From positions 3,550,501 to 3,614,500 of the forward strand of contig QLII01000001.1 in the NCBI GenBank assembly GCA_003259005.1: 64,000 nt of DNA. The letters run 5' to 3'. Every line of letters starts with the position of its first letter. Position 1 is the stretch's first letter. The stretch comes from Spirosoma telluris (GTDB lineage Bacteria > Bacteroidota > Bacteroidia > Cytophagales > Spirosomataceae). The notes under the pieces are model-generated. The model was not told where the DNA came from, did not search any database, and saw nothing but the letters and a program-made list of their open reading frames with translations. Shown here in pieces: positions 44,893 through 55,600 of this stretch. Both the position numbers and the translations under genes were made by a program.

Positions 44893-47800
44893 TTATTGAT
44901 TCAATTTTAGGCTTGCTCCTATCCCCAAACTAAGCGTTGCTCCCGTATCATAGCGGATGAGAAGAGCTTTGCCTATATAGCTATTCGGGAGATAAAGGAC
45001 ATGCTTAACCTGCACCTGGTCTTTACTAGTTGGCAGTCTGTTGCAGGACCATACACTTGGGTCATCCCACGAACCTGCCCGAACAGTGTACATTCCCAAT
45101 GGGCATTCATTAATTGTTGTGAACTGAGTTGTTAGTTGAAACGGATTATCACTGTCACATTGAGAGCGTACCTGCCATTCGTAATCTGTGTTATTAGTCA
45201 GACCAGATAGCAAACAACTGGTACTGGTAATACCAGAAATAGTTGTCCAGGTCGATGTACCAGCCAGTCGCCACTGAATTTCATACCCCACCCCATCTTT
45301 CGAATCGTTCCAGCGTAACCGAGCCGACGTCGTTGTTACCTCCTCAGCCCGTAAGCTAATTGGCGAATTACAACGCGTTTGGAAAAACTCAGATGTGCCG
45401 TAATTAGGCTCACAGACTGTTCGAAGTTGCCATTCATAAAATGTATTATTAGCTAAACCAGTAAGGGTATAAGGAGCACTCACATTACCAGGAATAGTTG
45501 TCCAATTAGCAGTCCCGACTAATCGCCAACGCAAACCATAGGCCGATACATCGTTAGCAGACCACGTCAATTGAGCCGTACTGGATGTCTTATTAGTTGT
45601 CGATTTACCCTGATTGTCATAGGGATAACATGATTTTGTATACAGCACAATGGTATAAAAATCCCCCTCAGCAGCGCATCCTGCACGGATGCGCAATTCA
45701 TATCCAGTGCCAGGTGTTAAACCCGTCAATGTATAAGGCGAAGTAGCTAATGGAACATCATTCCAACTGGTAGTACCCACCGCCCGCCATTGAAACTGAT
45801 AAGTTGGCGCACTTTTATCCCAGTATATCCGCATCCAGTCAGTTTCTGTATAGAGGGCTATAGTTCGGGGTGAAGCGCACTCCGTTTTAAACTGTACCGG
45901 ACTAGTGTACGCTGTGGTCGTGAGCCCACAACCAGTGGCTACAGCCCATTCATAGATTGTATTATTCGTTAAGTCGGTTATGACATACGTACTCGATGTA
46001 ATTCCGGTCAGCGTAGTCCAATCCGTTGTTCCAACCACCCGATAGCGCACCGAATAGGTTGATCCAAATCCATACCAGCTTAGTAGCGCTGACTCAGAGC
46101 TTACATTACGTGTGGCAATAGAAGTCGGCAATTGACAAACTGTTTGAAATGAACTTGAATAACTGGCATTCGTTACATCGGTAGAGCAGACTGTTTGAAT
46201 ACGCCATTCATACAGTACATTATCGCTTAAACCAGTCAATATATACGAACTGCCCGTTACTCCTGTCACGGTATTCCAGGTTGGCGTACCAGCGATACGC
46301 CACTGCACTGACACTGGCAACAGAGTTAACGTCGAATAGCCAATGCCCGACCAGGCTAGCCGGGCAGATGTTGCGGTGATATTAGTAACACTCAAGAGAT
46401 TCATGCGAGGGCATATTGTTGTAAAGCTGCTGCTAGCCTCATACGTTACCCCATTCTCTACGTAGCTAAGTCGAACCTCATAGGTTGTATTAGGGGTTAA
46501 CCCCGTTAGTAAATATCCTTTTGTCGATAAAGGGCCGGTCGTTTTCCAGTCTCCCTTCTGGACTCGCCATTGGAGGATATAGTTTGTCTTATCCGGGCCA
46601 TTTATCCAAGTCAAGCGGGCAGTCTGCGATGATATACTATCAGGATATATAGACAACGATGACGTGCCCGAATAGATCGTTGAGAATCCACTATACGTCA
46701 AGCCTGAGGAAAGTGTTTGACCAGCTACATTACATACGCTCTGGAGTTGATACACATAATATAATCCCGACTTAAGACCCGATAACGCATAGGCAGTTCC
46801 CGTCAGGCCCTTCACCTCATTCCATGAACTGGTCTGAGAGGCTGGTCGCCATTGCAAATTGACGACACTAGTTTCGGGACTCGTCACCCAGCTAAGTATG
46901 GCCGACTGTGTTGTTATACCAGAAACATACGTACTGGCAGGGCTAGAGCATTGCGTTACAAACGTGCTGCCAGGTGAAAAATTAACGGCACCACCGGGTC
47001 CGCAATCAGCACGCACCCGCCATTCGTATGTAGTATTCATGGCTAAGCTCGTTAACTGTGTAGCTGGGCTCGTAATTCCACTTACGGTAGTCCAGACTAC
47101 TGTTCCGTTCACTCGATATTGCAGGGTGTAATTCAATTGTGACAATACATTCGGCCCACTCCAACTTAGCTGAGCCGTCGTAGGGCCTACCGAATTAACT
47201 GTCAGATCCTGAACGACCCAACAAGCAGTCTTAAACGATTGAGTAGGTGAAAAGTCAGACAAATAATCAGTTCCGCAATTGGTGGCAACTCGCCATTCAT
47301 AGCTCGTATTATTGGTTAGACCCGTTAGAGAATAGGTTGATGTATTGATACTATAAGGAACTGTTGCGCTCATCCAGTTGGCATTTCCTACAGCTCTCCA
47401 CTGAAGTAAATAGGATGTAGTCCATGAGGAATAATTATTCCACGATAAAAGAGCAGATGTAGGTCCAATCTGCGTATAGTAGCTATTTATATAGGGAACA
47501 CTACAGTTCAACTGGAAAGTAAAGGGGTTTGAAAAGGCAGATGCCATGCCTGGCGAGCAAGCAGACCTAACTCTCCATTCGTAATTTATACCTGCGGTGA
47601 CGCCTGTTAATGAGTAAGTTGTTCCAATAACGCCCATTATGGTTATCCATGTAGATGCTCCTGAAACCCGGTATTGCAGATCATGATTAAGCGACGATCC
47701 ATCAACGTTACCACTGCCGTCATAATAAGCCCAGATCAACTGTACCGACGAAGCAGACAGAGGCCGGGTAGCAATTGGGTTAGGCATTATACACTGCATT

Positions 47801-50295
47801 GTCGTAGTACCTGGCGCAGAAAAGTCGCTAACAATCTCAGGTGAACACTGCCGTCGAATCCGGTATTCATAAGTGCTACCAGGTACCAGATTTGTTAATG
47901 TATAGGACTTACTAGTTAGTCCACTTACCGTATTCCAGTTCGGAGCGCCAACCATTCGCCATTGTAAGTCATAGTGGGTTATATACGTTGGTAAATACCA
48001 GGATACTGTCAGGCTTGTGCTGGTCGGCTGGTATGCTGATAGTCCATTGGGAATCAGACAAGTCGTTGTAAATGTCGGGCCATTGACAAAATCTGAATAA
48101 ATCGAGGATGTACATAACGTTCTTATTCGCCACTCGTACGTTTTTCCCGAAGTTAGCTTGTAGAGTGTATACTGCTTTCCAACATAATTATAGGAAGTCT
48201 CACCGAAGTAAGGATCAGTTTCTATACCTTCTGGTTGAAGTATAATCCAGTTTGAGCTGCCTACTTCCCGATACTGAATCTCATACAGGTTGGTATTACC
48301 ATTAATTTGCCAGTATAAACTGGCGGAATTATAATCGACATTACCAGTATTTACATTAGAAATTTGACCATTGCACTGTGTTTGAAACGTCTGCACGGCC
48401 GAAAAATCGGGCGTTCCAACCGAAGCACATGAAGACCGGACTCGCCATTCGTAGGTCGTATTCGTACTAAGACTACTTAACGAATATTGATTTGTCGTCA
48501 AATTAGGTATAGATATCCAGCCGTTAGCCCCCACCTGACGGTATTGAACTTCATAGGGAGCATAGTTGTAGGAGCCGTACCAGCTAATCGTAGCCGATGA
48601 GAAATTTATACTACTGGTATTAAACGAGGTTGGCTGAGCACAACTTAAGGTAAATGTTTGGTTATCGGCAAATGCTGATGCTACTGTAGATGAGCATACC
48701 TTACGGACACGCCATTCATACAACGTATTTGATTGCAAGCCAGTTAAGGCATAACGGTTGGTTGCAATATCTGAGATTATTGTCCAGCTTGGTGTATTAC
48801 CAATTCGCCATTGTACGTCATAGTGCGCTCCAGACTCGCCTGGGTTCCAGACCAGATCAATCTTCGCGTTAGTTGCATTTTCCGTTCGCAGATAGGTAGG
48901 TATACCACACGTTGTTGTTATGGGTTGAGCCGTAGCAAATCCAGAATAGTCCTTTGCAGAACATACTCTACGTACCCGCCATTCATACGTCGTTGCGACT
49001 AATAAGCCTGTCAGCGTATAGTTAGTCCCAAGAATTCCTGTTACGGTTGACCAACTACCCGTACCCGCTACCCGCCACTGTACCTCAAATGGCCCGCCCT
49101 CCTGCGAATACCAGCTTAGTTGAAATCCACCAGCATTATCAGAATAACTAGATGCACCGGTAGGCGCCAGACATTGTGTCGTTAGTAGCTGCGTCGACGT
49201 ATAAGCGGAAGCTACTGCTGGTGAGCAAACCGTACGTACTCGCCATTCATATACGCTGTTGTTCGTCAAACCAGTTAGTGTATAAGGCGACCTGGCATTC
49301 GATACGGTTGTCCAGTTAACAGTTCCGGCCACCCGCCATTGTAGTTCAGTGGCAAAAGAGGTCCATTGGATTGTAGCCGAATTAGCAGCTACAGACGTGG
49401 TAATCAGATTAAAGGGCAATGGGCAGCTTGTCTGAAACAGTTGTATATCCGTGAACGTTGATTTTGAGGTTGCCGAACAGGCCGTTCGTACCTGCCATTC
49501 GTAGGAAGTAGCGTTCGTTAAGCCTGTCAGAGCATATTCGGCCGACGTGATGTCTGTGATTAATGTCCAGGCAGTTGTACCGGCCAGGCGCCATTGTAGA
49601 TCAAAAAGTCCATTACCTATGGGGCTATCCCATTTCAATTCGACGGCCTCAGGATTAGTTAGTGTGACACGAGCGTTCGACGGTGGAAGACAACGCGTCC
49701 GGAAGAGTGAGCCAGTACTAAAATCAGAAGTAGCCATAGCCGAACATATCGTCTTGACTTTCCATTCAAATGAAGTATCTTCAGGCAGACCCGCCAGATT
49801 CAGAAAATTGGAGGTCAATCCACTCACAACAGTCCATGTATCAGCCCCAGCCGGTCGCCACAGTAATTCATAAGTAGCTCCACTGGCTGATGTATACCAG
49901 CTAAGCTGCGCTGATTGATAGGTAATGGCAGTTGAAGTCAGGTCGTGAGGCAGATCGCATTTCGTCTGAAAAGCTTGTGTACTCGTATAAGCCGATGTAT
50001 CGCCTACGGCGCATATTGATCGCACCCGCCATTCATACGTCGTATTATTTGTGAGCCCTGTCAATGAAGCATTTACAGTCTGTACCGGAACAGTGTTCCA
50101 GACCAGGCTGCCCGACGTACGCCACTGCACCTGATAAGTGGGGGAGTTGTCACTATAGTAGTACCAATTCAACGAAGCTGACTGATAGGTCAGGTTATTA
50201 ACATAGGTATACTGCGGAGCTGGACAATTGGCATAAACAGAAGTGCAACATATGGCATAGCCTACCAGCAAGATGATCAGGTAACGAACGTTCAT
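44893..50295 (-). CDS. Giant fibronectin type III surface protein (19 repeats)
   Basis: A signal peptide (YLIILLVGYAICCTSVYA) precedes about 19 tandem fibronectin III domains of roughly 90 residues. Each shows the same pattern: C-x-x-P start, L.W strand, QWR..G...W, a Y.LTGL.NNT.YEWRVR block, and a Cys a few residues later. The two cysteines per repeat are well placed to form a disulfide. One domain (SGTSSLSIYPDS) lacks the first cysteine. The C-terminal 70 residues differ, with YTVRAGSWDDPSVWSC and a GASLKLNQ end, like the G8-type cap found on Bacteroidota cell-surface proteins. No type IX sorting domain is visible. It is probably an adhesin or matrix-binding protein. Confidence 0.88.
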   Translation of the reverse strand: MNVRYLIILLVGYAICCTSVYANCPAPQYTYVNNLTYQSASLNWYYYSDNSPTYQVQWRTSGSLVWNTVPVQTVNASLTGLTNNTTYEWRVRSICAVGDTSAYTSTQAFQTKCDLPHDLTSTAITYQSAQLSWYTSASGATYELLWRPAGADTWTVVSGLTSNFLNLAGLPEDTSFEWKVKTICSAMATSDFSTGSLFRTRCLPPSNARVTLTNPEAVELKWDSPIGNGLFDLQWRLAGTTAWTLITDITSAEYALTGLTNATSYEWQVRTACSATSKSTFTDIQLFQTSCPLPFNLITTSVAANSATIQWTSFATELQWRVAGTVNWTTVSNARSPYTLTGLTNNSVYEWRVRTVCSPAVASAYTSTQLLTTQCLAPTGASSYSDNAGGFQLSWYSQEGGPFEVQWRVAGTGSWSTVTGILGTNYTLTGLLVATTYEWRVRRVCSAKDYSGFATAQPITTTCGIPTYLRTENATNAKIDLVWNPGESGAHYDVQWRIGNTPSWTIISDIATNRYALTGLQSNTLYEWRVRKVCSSTVASAFADNQTFTLSCAQPTSFNTSSINFSSATISWYGSYNYAPYEVQYRQVGANGWISIPNLTTNQYSLSSLSTNTTYEWRVRSSCASVGTPDFSAVQTFQTQCNGQISNVNTGNVDYNSASLYWQINGNTNLYEIQYREVGSSNWIILQPEGIETDPYFGETSYNYVGKQYTLYKLTSGKTYEWRIRTLCTSSIYSDFVNGPTFTTTCLIPNGLSAYQPTSTSLTVSWYLPTYITHYDLQWRMVGAPNWNTVSGLTSKSYTLTNLVPGSTYEYRIRRQCSPEIVSDFSAPGTTTMQCIMPNPIATRPLSASSVQLIWAYYDGSGNVDGSSLNHDLQYRVSGASTWITIMGVIGTTYSLTGVTAGINYEWRVRSACSPGMASAFSNPFTFQLNCSVPYINSYYTQIGPTSALLSWNNYSSWTTSYLLQWRAVGNANWMSATVPYSINTSTYSLTGLTNNTSYEWRVATNCGTDYLSDFSPTQSFKTACWVVQDLTVNSVGPTTAQLSWSGPNVLSQLNYTLQYRVNGTVVWTTVSGITSPATQLTSLAMNTTYEWRVRADCGPGGAVNFSPGSTFVTQCSSPASTYVSGITTQSAILSWVTSPETSVVNLQWRPASQTSSWNEVKGLTGTAYALSGLKSGLYYVYQLQSVCNVAGQTLSSGLTYSGFSTIYSGTSSLSIYPDSISSQTARLTWINGPDKTNYILQWRVQKGDWKTTGPLSTKGYLLTGLTPNTTYEVRLSYVENGVTYEASSSFTTICPRMNLLSVTNITATSARLAWSGIGYSTLTLLPVSVQWRIAGTPTWNTVTGVTGSSYILTGLSDNVLYEWRIQTVCSTDVTNASYSSSFQTVCQLPTSIATRNVSSESALLSWYGFGSTYSVRYRVVGTTDWTTLTGITSSTYVITDLTNNTIYEWAVATGCGLTTTAYTSPVQFKTECASPRTIALYTETDWMRIYWDKSAPTYQFQWRAVGTTSWNDVPLATSPYTLTGLTPGTGYELRIRAGCAAEGDFYTIVLYTKSCYPYDNQGKSTTNKTSSTAQLTWSANDVSAYGLRWRLVGTANWTTIPGNVSAPYTLTGLANNTFYEWQLRTVCEPNYGTSEFFQTRCNSPISLRAEEVTTTSARLRWNDSKDGVGYEIQWRLAGTSTWTTISGITSTSCLLSGLTNNTDYEWQVRSQCDSDNPFQLTTQFTTINECPLGMYTVRAGSWDDPSVWSCNRLPTSKDQVQVKHVLYLPNSYIGKALLIRYDTGATLSLGIGASLKLNQ

Positions 50296-50604
50296 GAATA
50301 GAGGAAGAACTTGGGCGGAATTTTTGAATTCAAAAGCAATAATTCGGCCAAATCTTTCGCTCTTTATTCAGTAGATCTTTCGCAAAAAGCCCTCCACCCT
50401 ATATTCATCTCCACTACAAGTGGCGATTGTATTTTTATTCCAATCGACCGTCAAACCTTTACCTGACTCTCTCATTCATAGGCAATTATATTCGGTATTC
50501 ATACGTATCAAAATACGAGTTTATAATACTATCAGCTAACCGGAATCACTATCCACATTGGCCGCTATCTGGAAGACGAAGGCATTCAAGTGACCGAGTA
50601 AATT
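50296..50604. other. Intergenic region with possible gene remnant
   Basis: About 300 bases precede the giant surface protein and should contain its promoter. Near the right end, the plus strand at 50549-50602 reads ITIHIGRYLEDEGIQVTE and then a stop, with a coding-like composition and no start. It may be the relic of a lost gene. Nothing else is clear. Confidence 0.35.
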
Positions 50605-51060
50605 TTACTTACATTTCAGAAACGTATAAGCCGCAGCTGTAGCCAATCCACCAATCAAATACCAGCCAATGGTCATGGCAGCCGTAGCCGATGTGCGACT
50701 GCTGGGGGCCGTCCCTAAACCCAGTGGGCCGGGCAGACCTACCGCACCAACGCCAGCAACAAGGCCCAAGGCTGCGCCGGTCAGCAGCGCATCTTTTGGT
50801 TTGGCCAGACCAATAAGGCTATAATAAAGCGTGTTCGAGACCACATCACCCCCTAATGCCCAATCGTGGAGTTCATCATCGGCGGGTGGTTCTGCATCGG
50901 CACTTTCCATAACTTTTTTGATAGCGCGCACGCCCAGAATATCGGCACGTGGCGCATTGGGAATAAGTTGGCGGGCCGTTTCGTGAAGAACTGTCAGTAC
51001 ACAGGCACCAATCAGGCCACTTCCCAATGATGGCAGAATTGTCTTGTTTAAATCAGTCAT
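50605..51060 (-). CDS. Conserved hydrophobic protein of unknown function
   Basis: The 151-residue protein has about three or four hydrophobic segments (PSLGSGLIGACVLTVLHE, LLTGAALGLVAGVGAVG, AAMTIGWYLIGGLATAAAYTFL), with a polar middle containing RADILGVRAIKKVM and a DAEPPADDELHDWALGGD loop. It is probably an inner-membrane protein. I do not recognise the family. The gene stands alone, with GATTC-type repeats upstream of its start. Confidence 0.65.
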   Translation of the reverse strand: MTDLNKTILPSLGSGLIGACVLTVLHETARQLIPNAPRADILGVRAIKKVMESADAEPPADDELHDWALGGDVVSNTLYYSLIGLAKPKDALLTGAALGLVAGVGAVGLPGPLGLGTAPSSRTSATAAMTIGWYLIGGLATAAAYTFLKCK

Positions 51061-51127
51061 ATTGGCTTAACTTGTGAATCGGTCTACATGTTTACTGCTG
51101 TTCCTTTCTGTTACGTATTGGGCCAAA

Positions 51128-51210
51128 TTTGATTCTTGTGGATTCTGCTGATCCTATGGTTATTATTGATTATCAAGCCAATAGAATCCATAGAATCGAC
51201 AAGAATCAAA
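51128..51210. repeat. Dispersed GATTC-rich palindrome, copy 3
   Basis: The left arm (TTTGATTCTTGTGGATTC...) and right arm (complement TTTGATTCTTGTCGATTC...) match over some 33 bases with few mismatches, around an A/T-rich loop. Units recur every nine or ten bases. Confidence 0.85.
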
Positions 51211-51260
51211 CGTTAAACAATTCTGCCCTCATACTTAAGTAATCACGCAGAATTAAGTTG

Positions 51261-51350
51261 AATTAGATTCTATTGATTCCTAGATTCTATTGTAATGAAA
51301 ATCAGTGAATTGATGAAATAGAATCCAAAGAATCAATAGAATCTAAATTT
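51261..51350. repeat. Dispersed GATTC-rich palindrome, copy 4
   Basis: This copy lies 50 bases from copy 3. The right part has GAATCCAAA, GAATCAATA and GAATCTAAA in a row, an exact nine-base period, and the left arm is its near-complement. It ends about 75 bases before the GNAT gene. Confidence 0.87.
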
Positions 51351-51425
51351 GCGCGATTGCTTAGAATAAGGAGCCTGTTCGCTTAGTTTGGGCCGGATTT
51401 TGACCAACAAACTGCTTTCTATCTC

Positions 51426-51935
51426 ATGAAATTCTCTTTTCGAAACGACCAGACAGACGTAGCCTTTGCTGTGCTTCGCGAAGTTGGCCAGTGGCTCGTA
51501 GACAATGGCCAGGAACTCTGGGCTATCGACACACTCACGCCCGAAAACCTGTTGGATGAGTATACAACGGGCAATTTCTACGTGATGTATGCCGACCGTG
51601 AAGATGGAACCGAGCCAGAACCCGCCGGTGTCTTTATTCTGCAATGGGAAGATCCGTTGTTCTGGCCCGATGTACCGCCCAACACCTCTGCCTTTATTCA
51701 TAAACTGGCCATTCGCCGAGCCTTTGGCGGGCAAAATCTATTTGCTGAAATTATCGACTTCGTCCGAACTGAGTGCTTCCGTCGGGATATAAAAACCTTT
51801 CAACTCGAAACGGACGCGACCCGCCCTAAGCTCATGCAGTTTTACGAACGCTATGGCTTTCAACCCACCTACCAACGCCAGATTCATGAATTCGGGCAAA
51901 CGTTCCTCTGTCAGTTTTATGTGATGACATTTTAG
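51426..51935 (+). CDS. GNAT family N-acetyltransferase
   Basis: The 169-residue protein fits the GNAT fold: acceptor-side N-terminus, the strand AGVFILQWED, the acetyl-CoA loop KLAIRRAFGGQNLFAEIIDF (R-x-x-G-G-Q, a normal variant), and the C-terminal FQLETDATRPKLMQFYERYGF. The substrate is unknown. It is a single gene with repeats upstream. Confidence 0.9.
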   Translation: MKFSFRNDQTDVAFAVLREVGQWLVDNGQELWAIDTLTPENLLDEYTTGNFYVMYADREDGTEPEPAGVFILQWEDPLFWPDVPPNTSAFIHKLAIRRAFGGQNLFAEIIDFVRTECFRRDIKTFQLETDATRPKLMQFYERYGFQPTYQRQIHEFGQTFLCQFYVMTF

Positions 51936-52011
51936 AACTGGTGGATCTGGCACGACCCTATAAATCTAGAGGCCCGAGCGGTAAATATTCCCGCCAGTGA
52001 CTTTTATTCCC

Positions 52012-52538
52012 ATGCGTCCGCTCCTTGTCTTATTTATTTTCCTCAGCCTAACCAGCTGCCAATCCAGTTCTCAGCCTGAACCGGTACAATACAGTGTACC
52101 TGCTGAAGTAGAACCTTATCTGAAGTCATTTCGGGATGAGGCTAGCAAGCGCAACAAGTCCGTTTCAACGGCGAATTTGATTGTTACGTTTGGGACAGCG
52201 CAAACGGAAGAAGTCTGCGGGCAATGTGTACTGGAGAATGGCAAAACGCCCCGAATTACGCTCAACTCCGACGATTTCTGCTGGAAAACAGCCAGTGCCA
52301 ATGAACGGGAATGTTTAGTGTTTCATGAATTAGGCCATTGCCTGCTGAACCGATCCCATAAAACGGATAAATTTCCGAATGGTGCCTATAGCAGCCTAAT
52401 GAACCCAGACAATGTAGCAGTATACGCCACCTGCCGCTATCCTATTGGGGTGATGAGTGTGATAAACGCGACCGTCGACAGTATTATATCGACGAGTTTT
52501 TTGATCCTACAACCCCAGCGCCAGCCTGGGGGAAGTAA
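52012..52538 (+). CDS. Metzincin-like metallopeptidase lipoprotein (frame break)
   Basis: A lipoprotein signal (LLVLFIFLSLTSC) anchors a domain of about 155 residues. The zinc motif is FHELGHCLLNRSH, with a further histidine six residues after the HExxH, and a Met-turn-like SSLMNP downstream. Cys pairs occur in VCGQCV, FCWK and YATCRYP. One G added at GGGG 52447-52450 gives GGDECDKRDRRQYY and a stop at 52538; the given frame instead reads on into the adjacent repeat, which supports the correction. Probably a small periplasmic or surface zinc peptidase. Confidence 0.75.
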
Positions 52539-52540
52539 TA

Positions 52541-52602
52541 AATGGATAATGGATAATTTAATGAAAATCATTATTCATTGTACATTATCCATTATCCATT
52601 AT
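52541..52602. repeat. ATAATG-type inverted repeat, copy 2
   Basis: AATGGATAATGGATAAT on the left and its complement ATTATCCATTATCCATT on the right enclose an A/T-rich centre. It fills the gap between convergent genes. Confidence 0.85.
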
Positions 52603-52606
52603 TCTC

Positions 52607-55600
52607 CTACTGAACTTTAATCAATTCGGTAACGGCAATTGGCCGACCGTTTTCGGTGATACCCTGTAGGGTCACCCGCAAGGTTCGGACAACGTCGGAT
52701 AAAGGAAACACGAGCTGGCTATGCCCCTGGCTATCCGTTTGCATCAAGGGCTTCCAGTAGAGAACATCTCGCCGATCAATACGATCTGATACTGTAGGAG
52801 TTTGGGCTTCTGCCGTATATTTTGGCATATAAAACTCCCGCTGAACCGACGCATACCCAATGAGTTGCAGAGGTTTCATACCCTCTTTGGCCGTACTTTT
52901 CTGCTGGTCAGGCCGGAAGCGTTTTGTGTAAAAAGCAATAACCCCATTGCCACCCGAACCCATAGATGCCGGCAGTGCCCCCGTTTTTAAGCACTTCAAT
53001 ACGCTCAATATCGCCCGGATTAAAGGTCAACAAAGCGGTACCATCATTATCCTGAACAGTCATACCATCAATTAAATAGAGTGGTTGAGAGCCTAGTTTC
53101 AACGTACCTACCCCTCGAATAACTACCTGATAACTACCCGTTAAGGGCTGCTGGGTGACACTTACGCCCGCCACCTTTCCCCGCATCATTTCGTATAGAT
53201 TCGCAAACCGGGGAGAGGTTTCATCGAAGACAAGCGTCGCGTCGGCTTCACTGTGCAGACTTGATCGTTGCACATCCAGAGGTCGCTCATCCAGTTTTTT
53301 GGCCCGCACCGTAACGGCTTTCAGGAGTTTAGCCGTTTTATCACGATACAAATCGGTATCACCTTCCTGACGAAGCCGGGCAGCCGTTAGCTGAGCTTGC
53401 AGAATTGCCCAGTTAGACGGAATCGTGGCCGTATCTGACTTCCATGAGGTCCAGGGGCCTTCCAGCACGAGGTGTGCATCTTTATCCGCAAAGTTTTTCA
53501 GTTGATGGTCTGCGAGTTGAGTCATTAATTGCACTGTATCGGCAAGCTCCAGTCCCGCCAGTCGAAACCGGCCCCTGTCGTTCGTTCCAGCCGACCGAAC
53601 AAAGCCATGTTCAGGTACGGTAGATGCCACGATGACCTGTGCGCCCGGAATAGGTTGATTTTTTGCGTTCAATACGCGGCCCATCAGCGACACGCCCCCA
53701 TGAGTTCAGTCGATGGCGTACCGCTTACACGTCGCCAGCCCTGGGTGAGCAGGAGATCGTCTAATGCCTGCGTGTTTCGAGCGAGTTATCTTTCACATAC
53801 ACATTAGGTTGCTCAACGCGCCCACTCAATTCGCCCGTTAGCAGTAGGTGGGTTTGTATCGTAGCCGCTGCGGTATCCTCCGGCACCTGACCAGCATCGG
53901 TAATCGAAGCCGATAAAGCAGCAATGGCGGGTATTCCTTCATCGCTTAGATTGATACTTAAAATTGCCTGCTCACGAGGCTGGTAGCGCGTTTTATTCAG
54001 CCCCACCAGTATACGTAGGGGTGTCAATCGTTCGGGCACAAATACGAGTCGCTCGGCCTGGGGGCGGGCAGCGGCATTGTAGAGCGTAATCTGATTAAGT
54101 CCTGGCGGAAGCCCCTCGGCAGGTAAATTCACCTTGGCTACTCCATTTTGCAACAGGATTTTTCGCTGGTCGACCAGGTGACCCTGCTGCTGAATGAGTA
54201 CATATACAGAGTCCATCGAAGGCAGATTCGTACCTGAAATTGTTAAGGCCAGCAGGTTGGTATCGCTAACTATATCAGCCGAAAAGGCATAGCCTTCTTT
54301 TTCTGCTGGCGGTAGTGGCACCAGTTGATGCTGGTTGTTATGAACAACGTCGGCATAGTATTTTTTACCCGCTTCTGGCGTCATCACAAAGCTACCCATC
54401 CCAAACGCATTGATGGTCAGTCGGCAAACTTCCGTACCCTCGTTCGTTACAATCTGCCCCTGTGCCGATACGCCCAATCCGTTTGGGCCAACGATTTTAA
54501 TGCCCAGTCGTGCTGGTAGTCCATTCACCCAGCGACCTCCTTCGGGTAATACCTGTACATCAAGCGGTTTTGGTTCGGGTTCGAATAGTCTTGATGATAT
54601 ATTCTGAAATAAATTATTAATGGCAATGGGCCGCTCAAAAGCCGGTCGCTGTTGCCCATCGTCCTCGTCGGTATAAGCCCGTAACCGATAGGTACCGGAA
54701 GCCAGCGAATCGGACAGTCGAAAATTCCCCACTGCGCGACCATCCGTTACCCGTAGCCACTGGTGTTGAACGAGCTTTCCGTTGGGTGTTAGCAAGTCCA
54801 CATGAATGGCTGTTTCGCCCAAAAGACGACGGTTCGTTGCGGCATCGAGTAAATACGAACTTAACCACATCCGGTCGCCAGTAGCATAGAAGGGTTTATC
54901 GGTATGCACAAACAGAACGGGAGCCACTGCCTTAAATCGTTCGTTGAAGGCCGCAGCGATCCGCCCTAGGCGAGCGTCAGGCAGCAACAGTTTCCCCTGA
55001 GATACCAGGGGCGTACTGGTTGGCTCTACATCCGTTTTTACTGGTTGCCAATCGGCGGGTAGCATCGTTGACAGGCGATCGTCGGACAGTGACCCGGAGA
55101 TGACCATGCCATTGGGCATAGTAATGGTTCCATCGGTGGTTAACTGTATTTGTTGGGTGGGCAACTTGATTTCTGAATAGGCATACCGGGCGTCCATATA
55201 CGGAGAATAGAACGACACCGCATTGGTATAAAACACGATCAATGTCTTGTCCGATACTAATTGCCGCTCAAACGGTAATCGGCCTGGCTGTAGTAACTCC
55301 TTTAGCTTAAGCGGTAATAGATGCCCTTTTGTGGTATCCGTTCCAACCGAACCAGCAAGAACGATTCGGTTAGAAATCGACTTCATCGGCAGTACCGTCG
55401 GATCTTCCTGATAGACCAGAAATCCCTCCTTTTCGTAGTTTCCTTCTACCAGACTGGCCATCAAATGTCGGGTTGATCCTTTATAAGCAATCATCCGATT
55501 TCGGCGGAATCGTTTGGCCTGTCGTTCATCGGCGGGTTTCATTTCTTCAAAGTGGACACTACCGGCATAATATACCTTTTTGAACGACCCATCGAAGTAC

